58,335 bases of DNA from Verrucomicrobiaceae bacterium E54 (GCA_022548915.1 JAKZES010000033.1:1-58335), one strand, 5' to 3'. Numbered from the stretch's first letter, positions 24,905 to 34,575 are shown. The notes: generated by a model from the sequence alone, not told the origin. Numbers and translations: made by a program.

Positions 24905-26647
24905 CTAATTCAGCAGGAGTGGCATCCAGCCATCCTTCGGCGACAGGGCCTTGGGGCTGCCGTTGACGTAAACCTTCCGCGACTCGGACGACAGGTCGAT
25001 TCGGACGCCCATCCCCTCCGGCACCTCGAGATCGAGGTGCAGGACCTCGCCCTCGACCTTCCATTCGATCTCGATCGGACCTTTCACGGTCGGCACCCGG
25101 CCTTTCGCGTAGGTCAGATCGCCGAGGTTCGGTCGGATGCCCACCACCTCCCATCCGGGCTCCAGCGGGTCGGCCCCGAGCACGTAGCGGGGCAGCAGGT
25201 TCGCCGGCGCCGCGCCCCAGGCGTGGTTCCAGTCCTGGTTCGGCTTGTACTTATGATCCCAAGCCTCCCAGGTGATGGTGGTGCCGCTCTCCAGCATGTG
25301 CCGCCAACTGCGGTCGCCGTCGGCGAGGATCAGATCGAGCGCCTCATCCCCCGCCCCGTTCTCAAACAGGGCTTCCATGAAATACTGCGCCGCATAGACC
25401 GAGCAGGCCATGCCCTTGCCGACCAGATGCCGGACCACGGTCGGCACCTGCTCCTCGGGGACCAGGCCAAAGGCCAGCGGAAACATGCTGGCGTGGAAGG
25501 CCGCATGGTCGGTGCCGATGCCGTCGCGGTAGACCCCCTTCTTCATCAGAAGCTTCTCGTTGAAAACCTTCTCCACCTTGTCCGCCCGCATCCGGTATTC
25601 GCTCGCCTCGTCCATTTTTCCCACCGCGTCGGCCAGTGCCGCCATCCGCCGCAGCGCCTCGATGTGGAAGGCGTTGACCACCGTGTTGACCCTGCGGAAC
25701 ACGTAACCGTCGCGCTCGCCCTTCGGCCAGTCGACGATGTCGTCGCGCTTGACCTGCTTCTCGTTGCTCACGACCAGACCGTCCTTGCCGACGCGGTCCA
25801 TCAGCAGCTTGCCCTTCAGCGCCTCATACCGCGGCTTCAGCCACTCGGCGTCGCCGGTGTGCATCCAGTCGGCATGCGCCATGAACACCATGTGCGGCGC
25901 CCATTCCGTCGGCCAGGTCGGATGCTCCATCAGCCGGTCGTAGGTGTCGCGCGCCATCTGCTTGTCGGGGTCGACGAAATAATGGCTGAGCTGGTTGAGG
26001 TAGGCGTCCGCTTCGTAGGGGATCCGCTCGCGGTCGCCATCGACGTAAACGCCGGCGAACGAAGTTGCCTTGATCGAGTAGCGGCAGAGTTCCCAGATCG
26101 CGTCGAGGGTCTCGTTCGAGGATTCGAACGCGGCGGCCTCGTCATCCCATCCCACCGGAAAGGCCGAGCGGCGCACGATCTGTTCGGGCTTCAACTCACC
26201 GGGCCAGCCTTCGATTTCCACCCAGCGGAAGGGCGTGATCACGCCCCATTCCTCGGGCGTCAGGATGGCCGGCGGATGGCGGTCGTCGTTGGTGCTGGTG
26301 TTCTTCTTGTCGGCCGGCGGGGCGACGATCTGCGTTCCCGCCTTCATGCTCAGCGGGACCTTGGAGTAGCGCACGGTGCCGGGTGGCTCGCGATCGATCC
26401 GTCCGTCCGCGGCGGCCTCTCCGAAATGCACGACGATCTCGGCGTCCTGCGGAGCCTTCAGTTCGAGATTGCCAAACGAGACCTTGCCGAAATCAATCCA
26501 TAGATGCCCGTCCTCCAACGTGCGGATCTCCAGTGGTCTTTCCTCGACCAACCCGACCGGCGCCGCTGAAACCAGGCAGGTCACCGAGAACAGAAACACC
26601 ACCGCGCTGAAGGCACCGGAACGCAGGAACAAGCAAAGATTCATCAT
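24905..26647 (-). CDS. GH78-like alpha-L-rhamnosidase
   Basis: 580 residues starting at ATG 26647 (another ATG is next to it), giving the signal peptide NLCLFLRSGAFSAVVFLFSV then TCLVSA. A beta-rich N-terminal domain (HLWIDFGKVSFGNLELKAP) precedes an (alpha/alpha)6 barrel with AFESSNETLDAIWELCRYSI, VDGDRERIPYEADAYLNQ (the region carrying the general acid in GH78) and TWEAWDHKYKPNQDWNHAWG, then the C-terminal sheet LEPGWEVVGIRPNLG. It is smaller than many GH78 enzymes. It likely removes terminal L-rhamnose outside the cytoplasm. The gene is divergent from the L-fucose isomerase gene with 217 bases between starts; no operator was identified there. Confidence 0.8.
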   Translation of the reverse strand: MMNLCLFLRSGAFSAVVFLFSVTCLVSAAPVGLVEERPLEIRTLEDGHLWIDFGKVSFGNLELKAPQDAEIVVHFGEAAADGRIDREPPGTVRYSKVPLSMKAGTQIVAPPADKKNTSTNDDRHPPAILTPEEWGVITPFRWVEIEGWPGELKPEQIVRRSAFPVGWDDEAAAFESSNETLDAIWELCRYSIKATSFAGVYVDGDRERIPYEADAYLNQLSHYFVDPDKQMARDTYDRLMEHPTWPTEWAPHMVFMAHADWMHTGDAEWLKPRYEALKGKLLMDRVGKDGLVVSNEKQVKRDDIVDWPKGERDGYVFRRVNTVVNAFHIEALRRMAALADAVGKMDEASEYRMRADKVEKVFNEKLLMKKGVYRDGIGTDHAAFHASMFPLAFGLVPEEQVPTVVRHLVGKGMACSVYAAQYFMEALFENGAGDEALDLILADGDRSWRHMLESGTTITWEAWDHKYKPNQDWNHAWGAAPANLLPRYVLGADPLEPGWEVVGIRPNLGDLTYAKGRVPTVKGPIEIEWKVEGEVLHLDLEVPEGMGVRIDLSSESRKVYVNGSPKALSPKDGWMPLLLN

Positions 26648-26864
26648 GGACAACAAGGGTGGAAGGAGGTCCGGTCGATTCCGCACGGGTCGGCGGCATC
26701 ATCCAAGCGAAAACCAAGTTCCGGGCATGCCCCAATCGGGGGAGACGCGGATCGACACCTCAGCCCGGATCACCCCTCCTATCGCTGCAAAAGCTTCGCA
26801 TCTTCCCGCGAATCGGAGCTTGTCCCGTGACATGTCCGGAGGGTCCTGACAGGCTTCGGGCACC

Positions 26865-28640
26865 ATGAAATCCGGAGCTTTTCCCCGCATCGGCATCCGT
26901 CCAACCATCGATGGCCGCCTCGGCGGCGTCCGCGAATCCCTTGAGGAACGCACCATGCAGCAGGCCGAGGCCGTGGCCTCGCTTTTCGCGGAGACCCTCC
27001 GCTACCCGGACGGCTCACCGGTCGAATGCGTGGTCGCCGACACCTGCATCGGCGGCGTGCGCGAGGCCGCTGCCTGCGCCGACAAGTTCCGCAGCAAGAA
27101 CGTCGGTGTCTCCCTGACGGTGACCCCCTGCTGGTGCTACGGCTCCGAGACGATGGACATGGACCCGCACACGCCCAAGGCGGTCTGGGGTTTCAACGGC
27201 ACCGAACGTCCCGGCGCGGTCTATCTCGCCGCCGTGCTCGCCGGTCACGCCCAGAAGGGGCTCCCGGCCTTCGGTATCTACGGCAAGGACGTCCAGGACG
27301 CCACCGACACGAGCATCCCCGACGACGTCCGCGAAAAGCTTCTCAACTTCGCCCGCTGCGGCCTCGCCGTCGCCCTGATGCGCGGCAAATCCTATCTCTC
27401 GATCGGCGGCACCTCGATGGGCATCGCCGGATCGGTGGTCGATCCCGCGATGTGGGAGAAATGGCTCGGCATGCGGGTCGAGGCGGTCGACATGAGCGAA
27501 ATCGCCGGACGCATGCGCAAGGGTCAATACGACACCAAGGAATTCGAAACCGCCCTCGCCTGGGTGAAGAAGCACTGCAAGGAGGGCAAGGACTACAACT
27601 CGCCGGAAACCACCCGCTCCCGCGAGCAGCTCGACCAGGAATGGGAGGACAGCGTGAAAATGGCGCTGATCGCCCGTGACCTGATGGTCGGCAACCCGAA
27701 GCTCAAGCGCAAGGGGCTCGGCGAACAGGCACTCGGCCACAACGCGATCGCCGCCGGCTTCCAGGGCCAGCGCCAGTGGACCGACCACTTCCCCAACGGC
27801 GACTTCATGGAGGCCATCCTCAACTCCTCCTTCGACTGGAACGGCAAGCGCGCGCCCTACATCCTCGCCACCGAGAACGACGCCCTCAACGGTGCCGGGA
27901 TGCTCTTCGGTCACCTGCTGACCAACACCGCCCAGATCTTCGCCGACCTGCGCACCTACTGGAGCACCGACGCGATCAAGCAAGCCAGCGGCAAGGCCCT
28001 CAAGCATCCGCTGGTCAAGGACGGCATCCTCCACCTGATCAACTCCGGACCGGCCGCCCTCGACGGCACCGGCGAGCAAACCACCAAGGGCGAACCGGTG
28101 ATGAAGCCGCACTGGGAGATCACCAACAAGGACGTCAACGCCTGCCTCAAGGCGACCACCTGGCACCCGTCGATCACCGAGTACTTCCCCGGCGGCGGCT
28201 GGAGCACGCGCTACCGCACCAGGGGCGGCATGCCGGCGACCATGATCCGGCTCAACCTCGTCGACGGCCTCGGCCCGGCGCTGCAGGTCGCCGAGGGGCA
28301 CACCATCGACCTGCCCGACGAGGTCCACGACGCCCTCGACCAGCGCACCAACCCAACCTGGCCGACGACCTGGTTCGCCCCGAAGCTCACCGGCGAGGGT
28401 GCCTTCGTCAGCGCCTACGAGGTCATGAACCACTGGGGCGCCAACCACTGCGTGATGACCTACGGCCACGTCGGCCACCTGTATCTCACGCTGGCGTCGA
28501 TGCTGCGCATTCCGGTCTACATGCACAACGTCGGCGGCGACCGCGTCTTCCGCCCCAGTGCCTGGAACGCCTTCGGCACCGCCGACCTGGAGGGTGCCGA
28601 CTTCCGCGCCTGCGCCACCTACGGCCCGCTGTACGGATAG
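26865..28640 (+). CDS. fucI: L-fucose isomerase
   Basis: 591 residues, the usual FucI length. It begins [20 protein letters not shown] and contains [20 protein letters not shown] sequence ([18 protein letters not shown]), [40 protein letters not shown] and [16 protein letters not shown]. In the E. coli enzyme a Glu, an Asp and a His in such segments bind the catalytic Mn2+. It converts L-fucose to L-fuculose in the cytoplasm; D-arabinose or L-rhamnose-like side activity is possible. With GH29 upstream it supports a fucose catabolic pathway, but no fuculokinase or aldolase is in the window. A dispersed repeat starts one base after the stop codon. Confidence 0.92.
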   Translation: MKSGAFPRIGIRPTIDGRLGGVRESLEERTMQQAEAVASLFAETLRYPDGSPVECVVADTCIGGVREAAACADKFRSKNVGVSLTVTPCWCYGSETMDMDPHTPKAVWGFNGTERPGAVYLAAVLAGHAQKGLPAFGIYGKDVQDATDTSIPDDVREKLLNFARCGLAVALMRGKSYLSIGGTSMGIAGSVVDPAMWEKWLGMRVEAVDMSEIAGRMRKGQYDTKEFETALAWVKKHCKEGKDYNSPETTRSREQLDQEWEDSVKMALIARDLMVGNPKLKRKGLGEQALGHNAIAAGFQGQRQWTDHFPNGDFMEAILNSSFDWNGKRAPYILATENDALNGAGMLFGHLLTNTAQIFADLRTYWSTDAIKQASGKALKHPLVKDGILHLINSGPAALDGTGEQTTKGEPVMKPHWEITNKDVNACLKATTWHPSITEYFPGGGWSTRYRTRGGMPATMIRLNLVDGLGPALQVAEGHTIDLPDEVHDALDQRTNPTWPTTWFAPKLTGEGAFVSAYEVMNHWGANHCVMTYGHVGHLYLTLASMLRIPVYMHNVGGDRVFRPSAWNAFGTADLEGADFRACATYGPLYG

Positions 28641-28641
28641 C

Positions 28642-28670
28642 CTTCCGGAGAATCGACATTCCTGCCGATC
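28642..28670 (-). repeat. Dispersed 29-nt hairpin repeat, inverted copy
   Basis: Read on the minus strand this copy matches 34589-34617 at 28 of 29 positions. Its palindrome has ATCGACA and TGCCGAT arms with one mismatch around TTCC. It starts directly after the fucI stop codon. Confidence 0.8.
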
Positions 28671-28714
28671 ACCCCCTTCCTTGCCCCACCCCGGCAACGG
28701 GGTAGACTCGCACC

Positions 28715-29278
28715 ATGGAGTGGCTGGAAACCCTCGGCATCGGCCTGCTGGTCATGCTCGCCCGCATGACCGACGTCACCATCGGCACGTTGAGGGTGAT
28801 CTCGGTGATCGACGGCCGGATGAAGACCTCCTTCATCCTCGGATTCGTGGAGGTGGTGATCTGGCTGTCGGTGATCTCGGTGACGCTGGACCGCATCCAA
28901 GAAAACCCCTGGCTCGGGCTGTTCTTCGCGCTGGGCTTCTCGATCGGCAACGTGCTCGGCATCTGGGTCGAGCGTCGCATTCCACTCGGCAATCTTACCC
29001 TGCGGGTGGTCGGCGACGACCAAGTCCGCTCCCTCGCCTCGGAACTCCACGAACTCGACCTGTCCACCACCCTTCTCAAGGGCGAAGGCCGCACCGGCGA
29101 GAAGAACATGCTCTTCTGCTTCATGCCCAAGCGGGCCCTGCCGCGGGTGCAGCCGCTGCTCAAGGCCTATCGGGATCAGGTCTTCTACACTCTCGACTAC
29201 GGCGGCATCTCCAACAAGGTCCTCATGCCACGGACGAAAACCCCGCTCAGCCGCCGCCGCTCCGTGATGCGGAAATGA
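28715..29278 (+). CDS. UPF0316/DUF2179-type membrane protein
   Basis: 187 residues. Three membrane helices lead (WLETLGIGLLVMLARMTDV, MKTSFILGFVEVVIWLSVIS, GLFFALGFSIGNVLGIWVE), with the family signature RMTDVTIGTLRVI and IGNVLGIWVERRIPLG. A soluble C-terminal domain of about 90 residues follows (NMLFCFMPKRALPRVQPLLK, YTLDYGG), resembling the ferredoxin-like domain of this family. Function is unknown; homologues are widespread small membrane proteins of DUF5698/DUF2179 type. It is convergent with the yceH-like gene, separated by an inverted-repeat element. Confidence 0.8.
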   Translation: MEWLETLGIGLLVMLARMTDVTIGTLRVISVIDGRMKTSFILGFVEVVIWLSVISVTLDRIQENPWLGLFFALGFSIGNVLGIWVERRIPLGNLTLRVVGDDQVRSLASELHELDLSTTLLKGEGRTGEKNMLFCFMPKRALPRVQPLLKAYRDQVFYTLDYGGISNKVLMPRTKTPLSRRRSVMRK

Positions 29279-29282
29279 AAGC

Positions 29283-29402
29283 ACCGCGTGGCTCCCGCGA
29301 CGCCCCGTGATACTGGAGCGAAGCCCTTGGAGGGAACGCAAATATGGACCGGTGTGGAACGACAACCGGGTTCGCGGAGAGGCGCGGCCGGAGCCACGCG
29401 GT
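29283..29402. repeat. Element with perfect 13-bp terminal inverted repeats
   Basis: ACCGCGTGGCTCC at 29283-29295 is the exact reverse complement of 29390-29402. The 94-base interior contains no credible gene. It fills the gap between the convergent UPF0316 and yceH-like genes and has the same plan as the element at 34428-34575. Confidence 0.65.
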
Positions 29403-29442
29403 TCTTCTTCCGCCCCGGCTCAATCCTGCACCACATGGCCAT

Positions 29443-30066
29443 TCACTCCCCGCCCCGCAGCCGCGACACCTCGGCCTCGAGTGCGGCGAGCCGCTGCTCG
29501 ACCGACTGCCGCCAGTCGGCGGCCTCGGCTTGGGCGGAGAGGGGTTCCGCCTCCACGTCGTCCCCGCCGCCGAGCAGGTGACGGAAAGTCTCGACCCGTC
29601 GTCCACCACCGGCCGGCAAACGCTCGACCAACGGGCCGTGTGGATACTCGATGAAGCCGGCCAGGATCTCCTCGACCTCCGCCAGCGAGGCGAAGGCATG
29701 CATGCGATCGGTGCGCTGCTTCAGTTCTCCGGCGGTCTGGGTGCCGCGGAGCAGGAGCACCGTGAGCACCGCCCGTTCGCCATCGCTCAGCGCGAGCACG
29801 TCGGGCAGGTTGTGCTCATACTTCGCGGCACGTCCGCCGAGGCACTTGCTCACCAGGTATTCCTCGGAAAGCTCGAGCAACGCCTGCTCGATGTCGGTGC
29901 CGCGGTAGTCGGTCACCGGATGACGCGAGGTCGTCTGGTTGCACGCCGCGACCAGCGCGTTGAGCGTCATCGGGTAGTGATCCGGGGTGACGGCCTCCTT
30001 TTCAAGCAGGCAGCCAAGCACCCGCGCCGCCGCGGCGGAAAGCTGGATTTCGGGAAAGTGTCTCAT
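29443..30066 (-). CDS. YceH/DUF480 family protein
   Basis: 207 residues from ATG 30066, chosen because the family's conserved opening follows at once (LSAAAARVLGCLLEKEAVTP then DHYPMTLNALVAACNQTTSR). Two winged-helix-like domains are expected; LRGTQTAGELKQRTDRMHAF marks the second. A short C-terminal coiled coil (WRQSVEQRLAALEAEVSRLR) is seen. DUF480/UPF0502 proteins are widely conserved and of uncertain function, possibly DNA-binding. The frame is open further upstream but that extension has no family similarity. Confidence 0.85.
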   Translation of the reverse strand: MRHFPEIQLSAAAARVLGCLLEKEAVTPDHYPMTLNALVAACNQTTSRHPVTDYRGTDIEQALLELSEEYLVSKCLGGRAAKYEHNLPDVLALSDGERAVLTVLLLRGTQTAGELKQRTDRMHAFASLAEVEEILAGFIEYPHGPLVERLPAGGGRRVETFRHLLGGGDDVEAEPLSAQAEAADWRQSVEQRLAALEAEVSRLRGGE

Positions 30067-30409
30067 GGGATCTCGATACATCATCCCCGAGCTCCCGGAG
30101 GTCAAGCCCAGGCACACTTCCCGTCTGGTGGACAGGACCAAACTGCTCGGGAGAGGAGCGGACTCGAAATAGTTTACGGGGCATCTTCGAGGGCCAGATA
30201 CCGATGAATCCCGCCACAAGGCAATCCCCCATCTTATCGGATCCTGGGGAAGGCGCAGGGCGCCGATCATGGCATCACCGCCCGAGCAGGGACGGAGATC
30301 CCGGCTTCTACCGGGGTCCCATTCCCCTTCAAGCGGGACCTCCATGCCCCTCGCCGGCGAAGCAGTCCGACTTTTGGGACCACGGGACCAGGCAGGCCAC
30401 CCTCCATCC
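30067..30409. other. 343-bp gap without a recognised gene
   Basis: Lies between the starts of yceH and the end of the sodium/solute symporter gene, both on the minus strand. Two small GC hairpins are visible: GGCGC-AGG-GCGCC near 30252-30264 and CCCGG-CTTCTA-CCGGG near 30301-30316. One may terminate the symporter transcript. No coding frame here has a convincing start and family resemblance. Confidence 0.4.
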
Positions 30410-32083
30410 TCACATCACCACATACAGCACGACCATGATGACCAGCAGAAGCAGGGCCATGATCCGGGGGTCGGTGATGCCGGAAATCCTGCCTTCGCGG
30501 AGAAATCCGAGCGGATGTTCCCAGACGAGGTTCTTGATGTGGGCCTCGTCGGGCGCGGGCGTGGCCAGGCTGACGATGATGTAGATCACCAGGCAGAAGA
30601 CAAAGAAGATGCCGCCGACCAGCATGAAGGGCAGGCCCAGGCCCTCGGCGATGAGCTGCTTGTCGGTGATGATCGGGATGTCCACCAGCAGGTAGATCAC
30701 CCCGATGCCCATGTTGAACAGCAACGTGCCGATGGCGGCCTGCTTGGTGCCCCGCTTCCAGAAGACGCCCATCAGGAAGATCGTGGTGATCGCCGGAGCG
30801 AACATCATCGGGATCTTGTTGATCGCCTCGAAGATGCTCTTGAACTTGTCACCCTGTGTCGACCACGCCATGGCCAACAGCACCACGACGATCGAGGCGA
30901 TGCGACCGAACCAGACCAGCGTCTTGTCCGGCGTGTCCGGCCGCAGGCGCTTGAGGATGTCCGATGAGGCCAGGGTGGCGGTGCTGTTCAGGGCGGCGGC
31001 GACCGTGCTCATGAGCGCGGCCAGGAGTCCGGCGGCGAAAATGCCCAGGAAGCCCGGTTGCAGCAGCTTCTGCATCAGGATCATCAGGGTGTTGTTGTTC
31101 TCGCCCTGAATTTCGTCCCGGTAGAGGGCGTAGGCCATCACCCCGGGAAGCACCATCAGGAACACCGGCAGAATCTTCAGGAAACCACCGAAGATGGCGC
31201 CATCGCGGCCGTCCTTCTCGCTCTTCGCGGCGAGCACGTTCTGGACGATGGTCTGGTCGGTGCACCAGTACCAGATGCCGAGGATGGGATAGCCGACGAG
31301 CACGCACAGCCACGAGAAGTCGTTGAATCCCCCGTCCGCGTTCTTGATCGGCTGCAGCACGGTCGGCGAGATGTCCGGCGAGACCGCCTCCTTCAGCTGG
31401 GCGTAGGTGGTGATCCCCCGCTCCTCGCCCAGCGCCTGCCAGCCGAGGTAGGTCAGCGTGGCGGCACCCGCCAGCAGGATGATGACCTGCACGACGTTGG
31501 TGATCATGACCGCCTTCAATCCACCCAGCACCGTGTAGATCGCGGTCACGCCGGCGATCACGATGATCGCGGTGGTGATGTTGAAACCGAAGAACACGTT
31601 CATCAGTTTCGCGCCGGCATAGAGGCTCATGCCGATGTGGACCAGCAGCGCCGACAGGACGAAGATCACCCCGAGGATGGTCCGCGTGATCGGGCTGTAG
31701 CGCCGCTCGACGTATTCCGGAAGGGTGCTGAGCCGGCTGCGGAAGTAGAAGGGCGCGAAGACCAGTCCGAGGATGATGAGGCAGAAGGAGGCCCCCCACT
31801 CGAAGTTGCCCACCGGCATCCCGACCCGGTAGCCGTCGGCCGCCAGCCCCACGAGGTGGATCGACGAGATGTTCGCGCAGAAGAGGGAGATGCCGATGAC
31901 CGGCCAACCGAGCGACCTGCCCGCCAGGAAGAGCTGGCTGGACGAAGTGTTTTTACGGAAGCCCACCCAGATCCCGAGGATGCAGATGAAAATGATGTAG
32001 CCAATGACGATGCCGGTATCGAGCGGGCTGAAGGTCGCATCGATCTGGCCGAGAAAATGGAGGGAGCTCTGTGGTGTGATCAT
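30410..32083 (-). CDS. Sodium/solute symporter (SSS family, sugar-type)
   Basis: 557 residues with about 14 membrane helices. Family signatures: FLAGRSLGWPVIGISLFCAN, GLAADGYRVGMPVGNFEWGA, STLPEYVERRYSP, AIYTVLGGLKAVMITNVVQV, GIWYWCTDQTIVQNVLAAKS and GLLAALMSTVAAALNSTATL. The last two blocks match the sugar-transporting SGLT branch rather than the proline branch. It imports a solute with Na+; given nearby fucosidase, rhamnosidases and FucI, a deoxy-sugar is a plausible cargo, but this is inference. Genes upstream and downstream are separated by gaps, so it is probably a single-gene unit. Confidence 0.87.
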   Translation of the reverse strand: MITPQSSLHFLGQIDATFSPLDTGIVIGYIIFICILGIWVGFRKNTSSSQLFLAGRSLGWPVIGISLFCANISSIHLVGLAADGYRVGMPVGNFEWGASFCLIILGLVFAPFYFRSRLSTLPEYVERRYSPITRTILGVIFVLSALLVHIGMSLYAGAKLMNVFFGFNITTAIIVIAGVTAIYTVLGGLKAVMITNVVQVIILLAGAATLTYLGWQALGEERGITTYAQLKEAVSPDISPTVLQPIKNADGGFNDFSWLCVLVGYPILGIWYWCTDQTIVQNVLAAKSEKDGRDGAIFGGFLKILPVFLMVLPGVMAYALYRDEIQGENNNTLMILMQKLLQPGFLGIFAAGLLAALMSTVAAALNSTATLASSDILKRLRPDTPDKTLVWFGRIASIVVVLLAMAWSTQGDKFKSIFEAINKIPMMFAPAITTIFLMGVFWKRGTKQAAIGTLLFNMGIGVIYLLVDIPIITDKQLIAEGLGLPFMLVGGIFFVFCLVIYIIVSLATPAPDEAHIKNLVWEHPLGFLREGRISGITDPRIMALLLLVIMVVLYVVM

Positions 32084-32181
32084 GGGTTGGTGGCTGTCGC
32101 GCCGCAGGATTTCGGGAGCCCGATCATCGGCGGATGCCTCCGGCTCGTCAGCGCAAAATTTCTCAAATCGACGTCTTCGAT

Positions 32182-32724
32182 TCAGTGCCCGTCACGAGCA
32201 TCGAAGGCCCCCATCAGGTGGTCGCGGGCGGTATCGATGAGGAAATACCCGGAAAGCGCCCGCCGGCCGAGCAGCATCGAGCACTTCATCCGGCGGCGGT
32301 CGGCCAGGGTCAGCCGCGTGCGCCAGCGGAAGCCGCCGGGCAGCTCGAGTTCGACCTCGACCCAGATCCGGGGCCGGGCCTCGCCGGTCGAGCTCTTCAC
32401 CCGGCTCACGCCGCCCACCGCCATCTCGCACCAGTGGCGACGCCCGTAGTGGTCACGGGTGAAGAAACCCACCTCGGAACGGTCGTCCGAGAGCTTGATC
32501 TCCTCGGCGTGAATGCTGGAACTGCGCGCCCCGCTGTCGGTCTTGGCATGGAACGGACCGGCATCGAAATCCGGCAGGCGGATCCATTCACGGCGCCCCA
32601 CCACAAGCCGTTCGGCGCTCCGTTTCCGGCTCGGAAGGTCGAGCTCGGCTGCCGTCTCCCCCGACGGGTTCTCGACCCGGCGGATGCTGCCGACATGGCA
32701 CTCATTGCGGCGCCGTTTCCTCAT
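32182..32724 (-). CDS. RimB-like retropepsin-type protease (ATP-dependent zinc protease family)
   Basis: 180 residues. It starts MRKRRRNECHVGSIRRVENP with the ATG overlapping the recN stop (ATGA). The core has FHAKTDSGARSSSIHAEEI, whose DSGA is an Asp-Thr/Ser-Gly aspartic-protease motif, then WVEVELELPGGFRWRTRLTL, RMKCSMLLGRRAL and GYFLIDTARDHLMG. The family is annotated as ATP-dependent zinc protease (PF05618), while later work on RimB describes retropepsin-like enzymes that process poly-glutamylated ribosomal protein S6 made by RimK. No rimK is nearby. Translational coupling to recN is seen, but a functional link is not established. Confidence 0.8.
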   Translation of the reverse strand: MRKRRRNECHVGSIRRVENPSGETAAELDLPSRKRSAERLVVGRREWIRLPDFDAGPFHAKTDSGARSSSIHAEEIKLSDDRSEVGFFTRDHYGRRHWCEMAVGGVSRVKSSTGEARPRIWVEVELELPGGFRWRTRLTLADRRRMKCSMLLGRRALSGYFLIDTARDHLMGAFDARDGH

Positions 32725-34370
32725 GATCCCTGCAAGAGGCTCTTCGCCAATTCCTTCGCCGAGTCGCCGCCGCCACCGAGCATGCGCACCAGTTCGCCGA
32801 TGCGACCGTCGCCATCGACCGGGAACAGCCGGGAACAGGTGCGCCCGCCGACGACCTGCTTCTCGACCACGTAGTGCCGCGCCGCACTGGCCGCGACCTG
32901 CGGAAAATGGGTGATCGCCACCACCTGGTGCCGTTCGCCGAGCGCCGACATCTTGCGGCCGACCGCGCGGGCGATCTCGCCGCCGACATTCGCGTCGATT
33001 TCGTCGAAAACCATGAGCGGCGTCGAATCCTGATCCGCCAGCGCGCTCTTCACCGCCAGCATCACCCGGCTCACCTCGCCGCTCGACGCGACCTGCCGCA
33101 GCGGCTGGAGCGGCTCGCCCGGATTCGGCCCGAAGAAGAACTCCACCGCCTCGAAACCCGCCGATCCCGGGTCGCGCCGGGCCTCGAGGCGGATCTCGAA
33201 GCTCGAACTCTTGAAACCGAGGTCGCGGAGCTGTCCGGCAATCTCCTTGGCCAGCCGCGGCGCCGCCTTCTTGCGCTTCAGGCCGATCGATCGGCCGAGC
33301 TTGTCGACCTTTCCGCGGAGATTCTCCACCTCGTCCGCGAGATGCTGCAGGCGCTCGCCGCGGTTCTCCACCGAGTCCAGGCGGTCGGCGCAGCGGTCGC
33401 GATGGGCCAGCACCGCCTCGAGCGTCGCGCCATACTTCCGCTTGAGCGACTCGAAAAGATTCACCCGGTCCTCCAGTTCCGCGGCTTCCGAGGGATCGAG
33501 ATCCAACTCCTCGGCGTAGTCGCGGAACACGCCTTCGAGTTCCTGCAACTCCACGACGGCACCCTCCAGGCCCATGGTGCGGTCGGCGATCGAGGGGTCG
33601 AGCTTCTCCAGCTCCCGGGTCAGGCGCTGGACCTCGCCAAGCCGGCTCACGATCCCGGTGTCGTCTTCCCCCAGCAGCCCGGCCGCGGCACCGGAAAGCT
33701 CGACCAGCCGGGTGGCATTGCCCGCCCGCCGCCAGCGATCGGTGATTCCCTCCTCCTCCTCGGGCTTCAGCTCGGCGGCGTCGATTTCCGAAACCTGGTG
33801 GCGCAGCAGGTCGAGCTCCTGCTCGCTGGTCGACTCGGCCTGGCGCAGCTCCTCCAGCTCGTTGCGCTTTTCCCGCCACGCCTGCCAGGCCTCGCGGTAG
33901 CCGGCCAGATCGACCTCGGCATAGGCATCGAGCATGACCAGCTGGCGCTCGGTCGAAAGCAGGGACTGGTGATCGTGCGGTCCGTGCAGGTCGACGAGTT
34001 GCTCGCCGATGCGCTTGAGCAGGTTGAGCGTGACGGGCGAGTCGTTGACGAACTGGCGGTTGGCCTTCGCGCCGATCACGCGGCGGACGATCAGCGTTCC
34101 GCCGTCGCAGGCATCCAGCCCGCCTTCCTCCAGCACCGCATCCACCTCGTCCGGATCCCCGAGTTCGAAGACGGCCTCCACCGTGCACGAATCCTCGCCG
34201 GTGCGGATCAGCGACTTGTCGGCCCGCTCGCCCAGCACGAGCTTGAGCGCCCCGACGATCACCGACTTGCCGGCCCCGGTTTCGCCGGTCACGGCGACCA
34301 GCCCCTCGCCGAGTTCCCAGACCAGTTCGTCCACGAGGGCAAGGTTGCGGATCTTCAGCAGGGTCAACAT
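32721..34370 (-). CDS. recN: DNA repair protein RecN
   Basis: 549 residues, typical RecN length. Walker A is GETGAGKS (residues 29-36) after MLTLLKIRNLALVDELVWEL; the coiled-coil arms span roughly residues 150-360; the ABC signature is in VASSGEVSRVMLAVKSALAD and Walker B in PLMVFDEIDANVGGE, followed by HQVVAITHFPQVA. RecN is an SMC-like ATPase acting early in double-strand-break repair. It overlaps the rimB-like gene by four bases at its 3' end. No LexA-type site was recognised upstream, where a long inverted-repeat element begins 57 bases from the start. Confidence 0.95.
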   Translation of the reverse strand: MLTLLKIRNLALVDELVWELGEGLVAVTGETGAGKSVIVGALKLVLGERADKSLIRTGEDSCTVEAVFELGDPDEVDAVLEEGGLDACDGGTLIVRRVIGAKANRQFVNDSPVTLNLLKRIGEQLVDLHGPHDHQSLLSTERQLVMLDAYAEVDLAGYREAWQAWREKRNELEELRQAESTSEQELDLLRHQVSEIDAAELKPEEEEGITDRWRRAGNATRLVELSGAAAGLLGEDDTGIVSRLGEVQRLTRELEKLDPSIADRTMGLEGAVVELQELEGVFRDYAEELDLDPSEAAELEDRVNLFESLKRKYGATLEAVLAHRDRCADRLDSVENRGERLQHLADEVENLRGKVDKLGRSIGLKRKKAAPRLAKEIAGQLRDLGFKSSSFEIRLEARRDPGSAGFEAVEFFFGPNPGEPLQPLRQVASSGEVSRVMLAVKSALADQDSTPLMVFDEIDANVGGEIARAVGRKMSALGERHQVVAITHFPQVAASAARHYVVEKQVVGGRTCSRLFPVDGDGRIGELVRMLGGGGDSAKELAKSLLQGS

Positions 34371-34427
34371 GGCGGGGAACGTGGCCGGAGTATGCCTGCG
34401 ACCTTCGAGGAATCAACGCCGCAGGCA

Positions 34428-34575
34428 GGTGGCGCAAAGCTTTGCTTTGCGAGAGGCTGCCGAAGCTCCCGCTTTGGCAAAATCCGCGCGGGTCGGGGTT
34501 GGGTCCATCGCTCCAATCCAGCGCCCCACGGCAAAGCCGTGGGGATCGCCTCGCAAAGCAAAGCTTTGCGCCACC
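34428..34575. repeat. Element with perfect 26-bp terminal inverted repeats and inner hairpin
   Basis: Bases 34428-34453 (GGTGGCGCAAAGC..., AAAGCTTTGC core) are the exact reverse complement of 34550-34575. Inside, CCCCACGGC and GCCGTGGGG (34524-34544) form a perfect 9-bp stem with an AAA loop, and 34453-34466 is an inverted copy of the GCTTCGGCAGCCTC segment at 7480-7493. It lies between recN and the TauE-like gene. Confidence 0.85.

Noticed and set aside
32182..34437. A continuous minus-strand frame spanning both the RimB-like protein and an out-of-frame recN
   Set aside because: Its N-terminal 570 residues are Arg/Gly-rich shadow sequence of recN; only the last 180 residues, from 32724, match a family.
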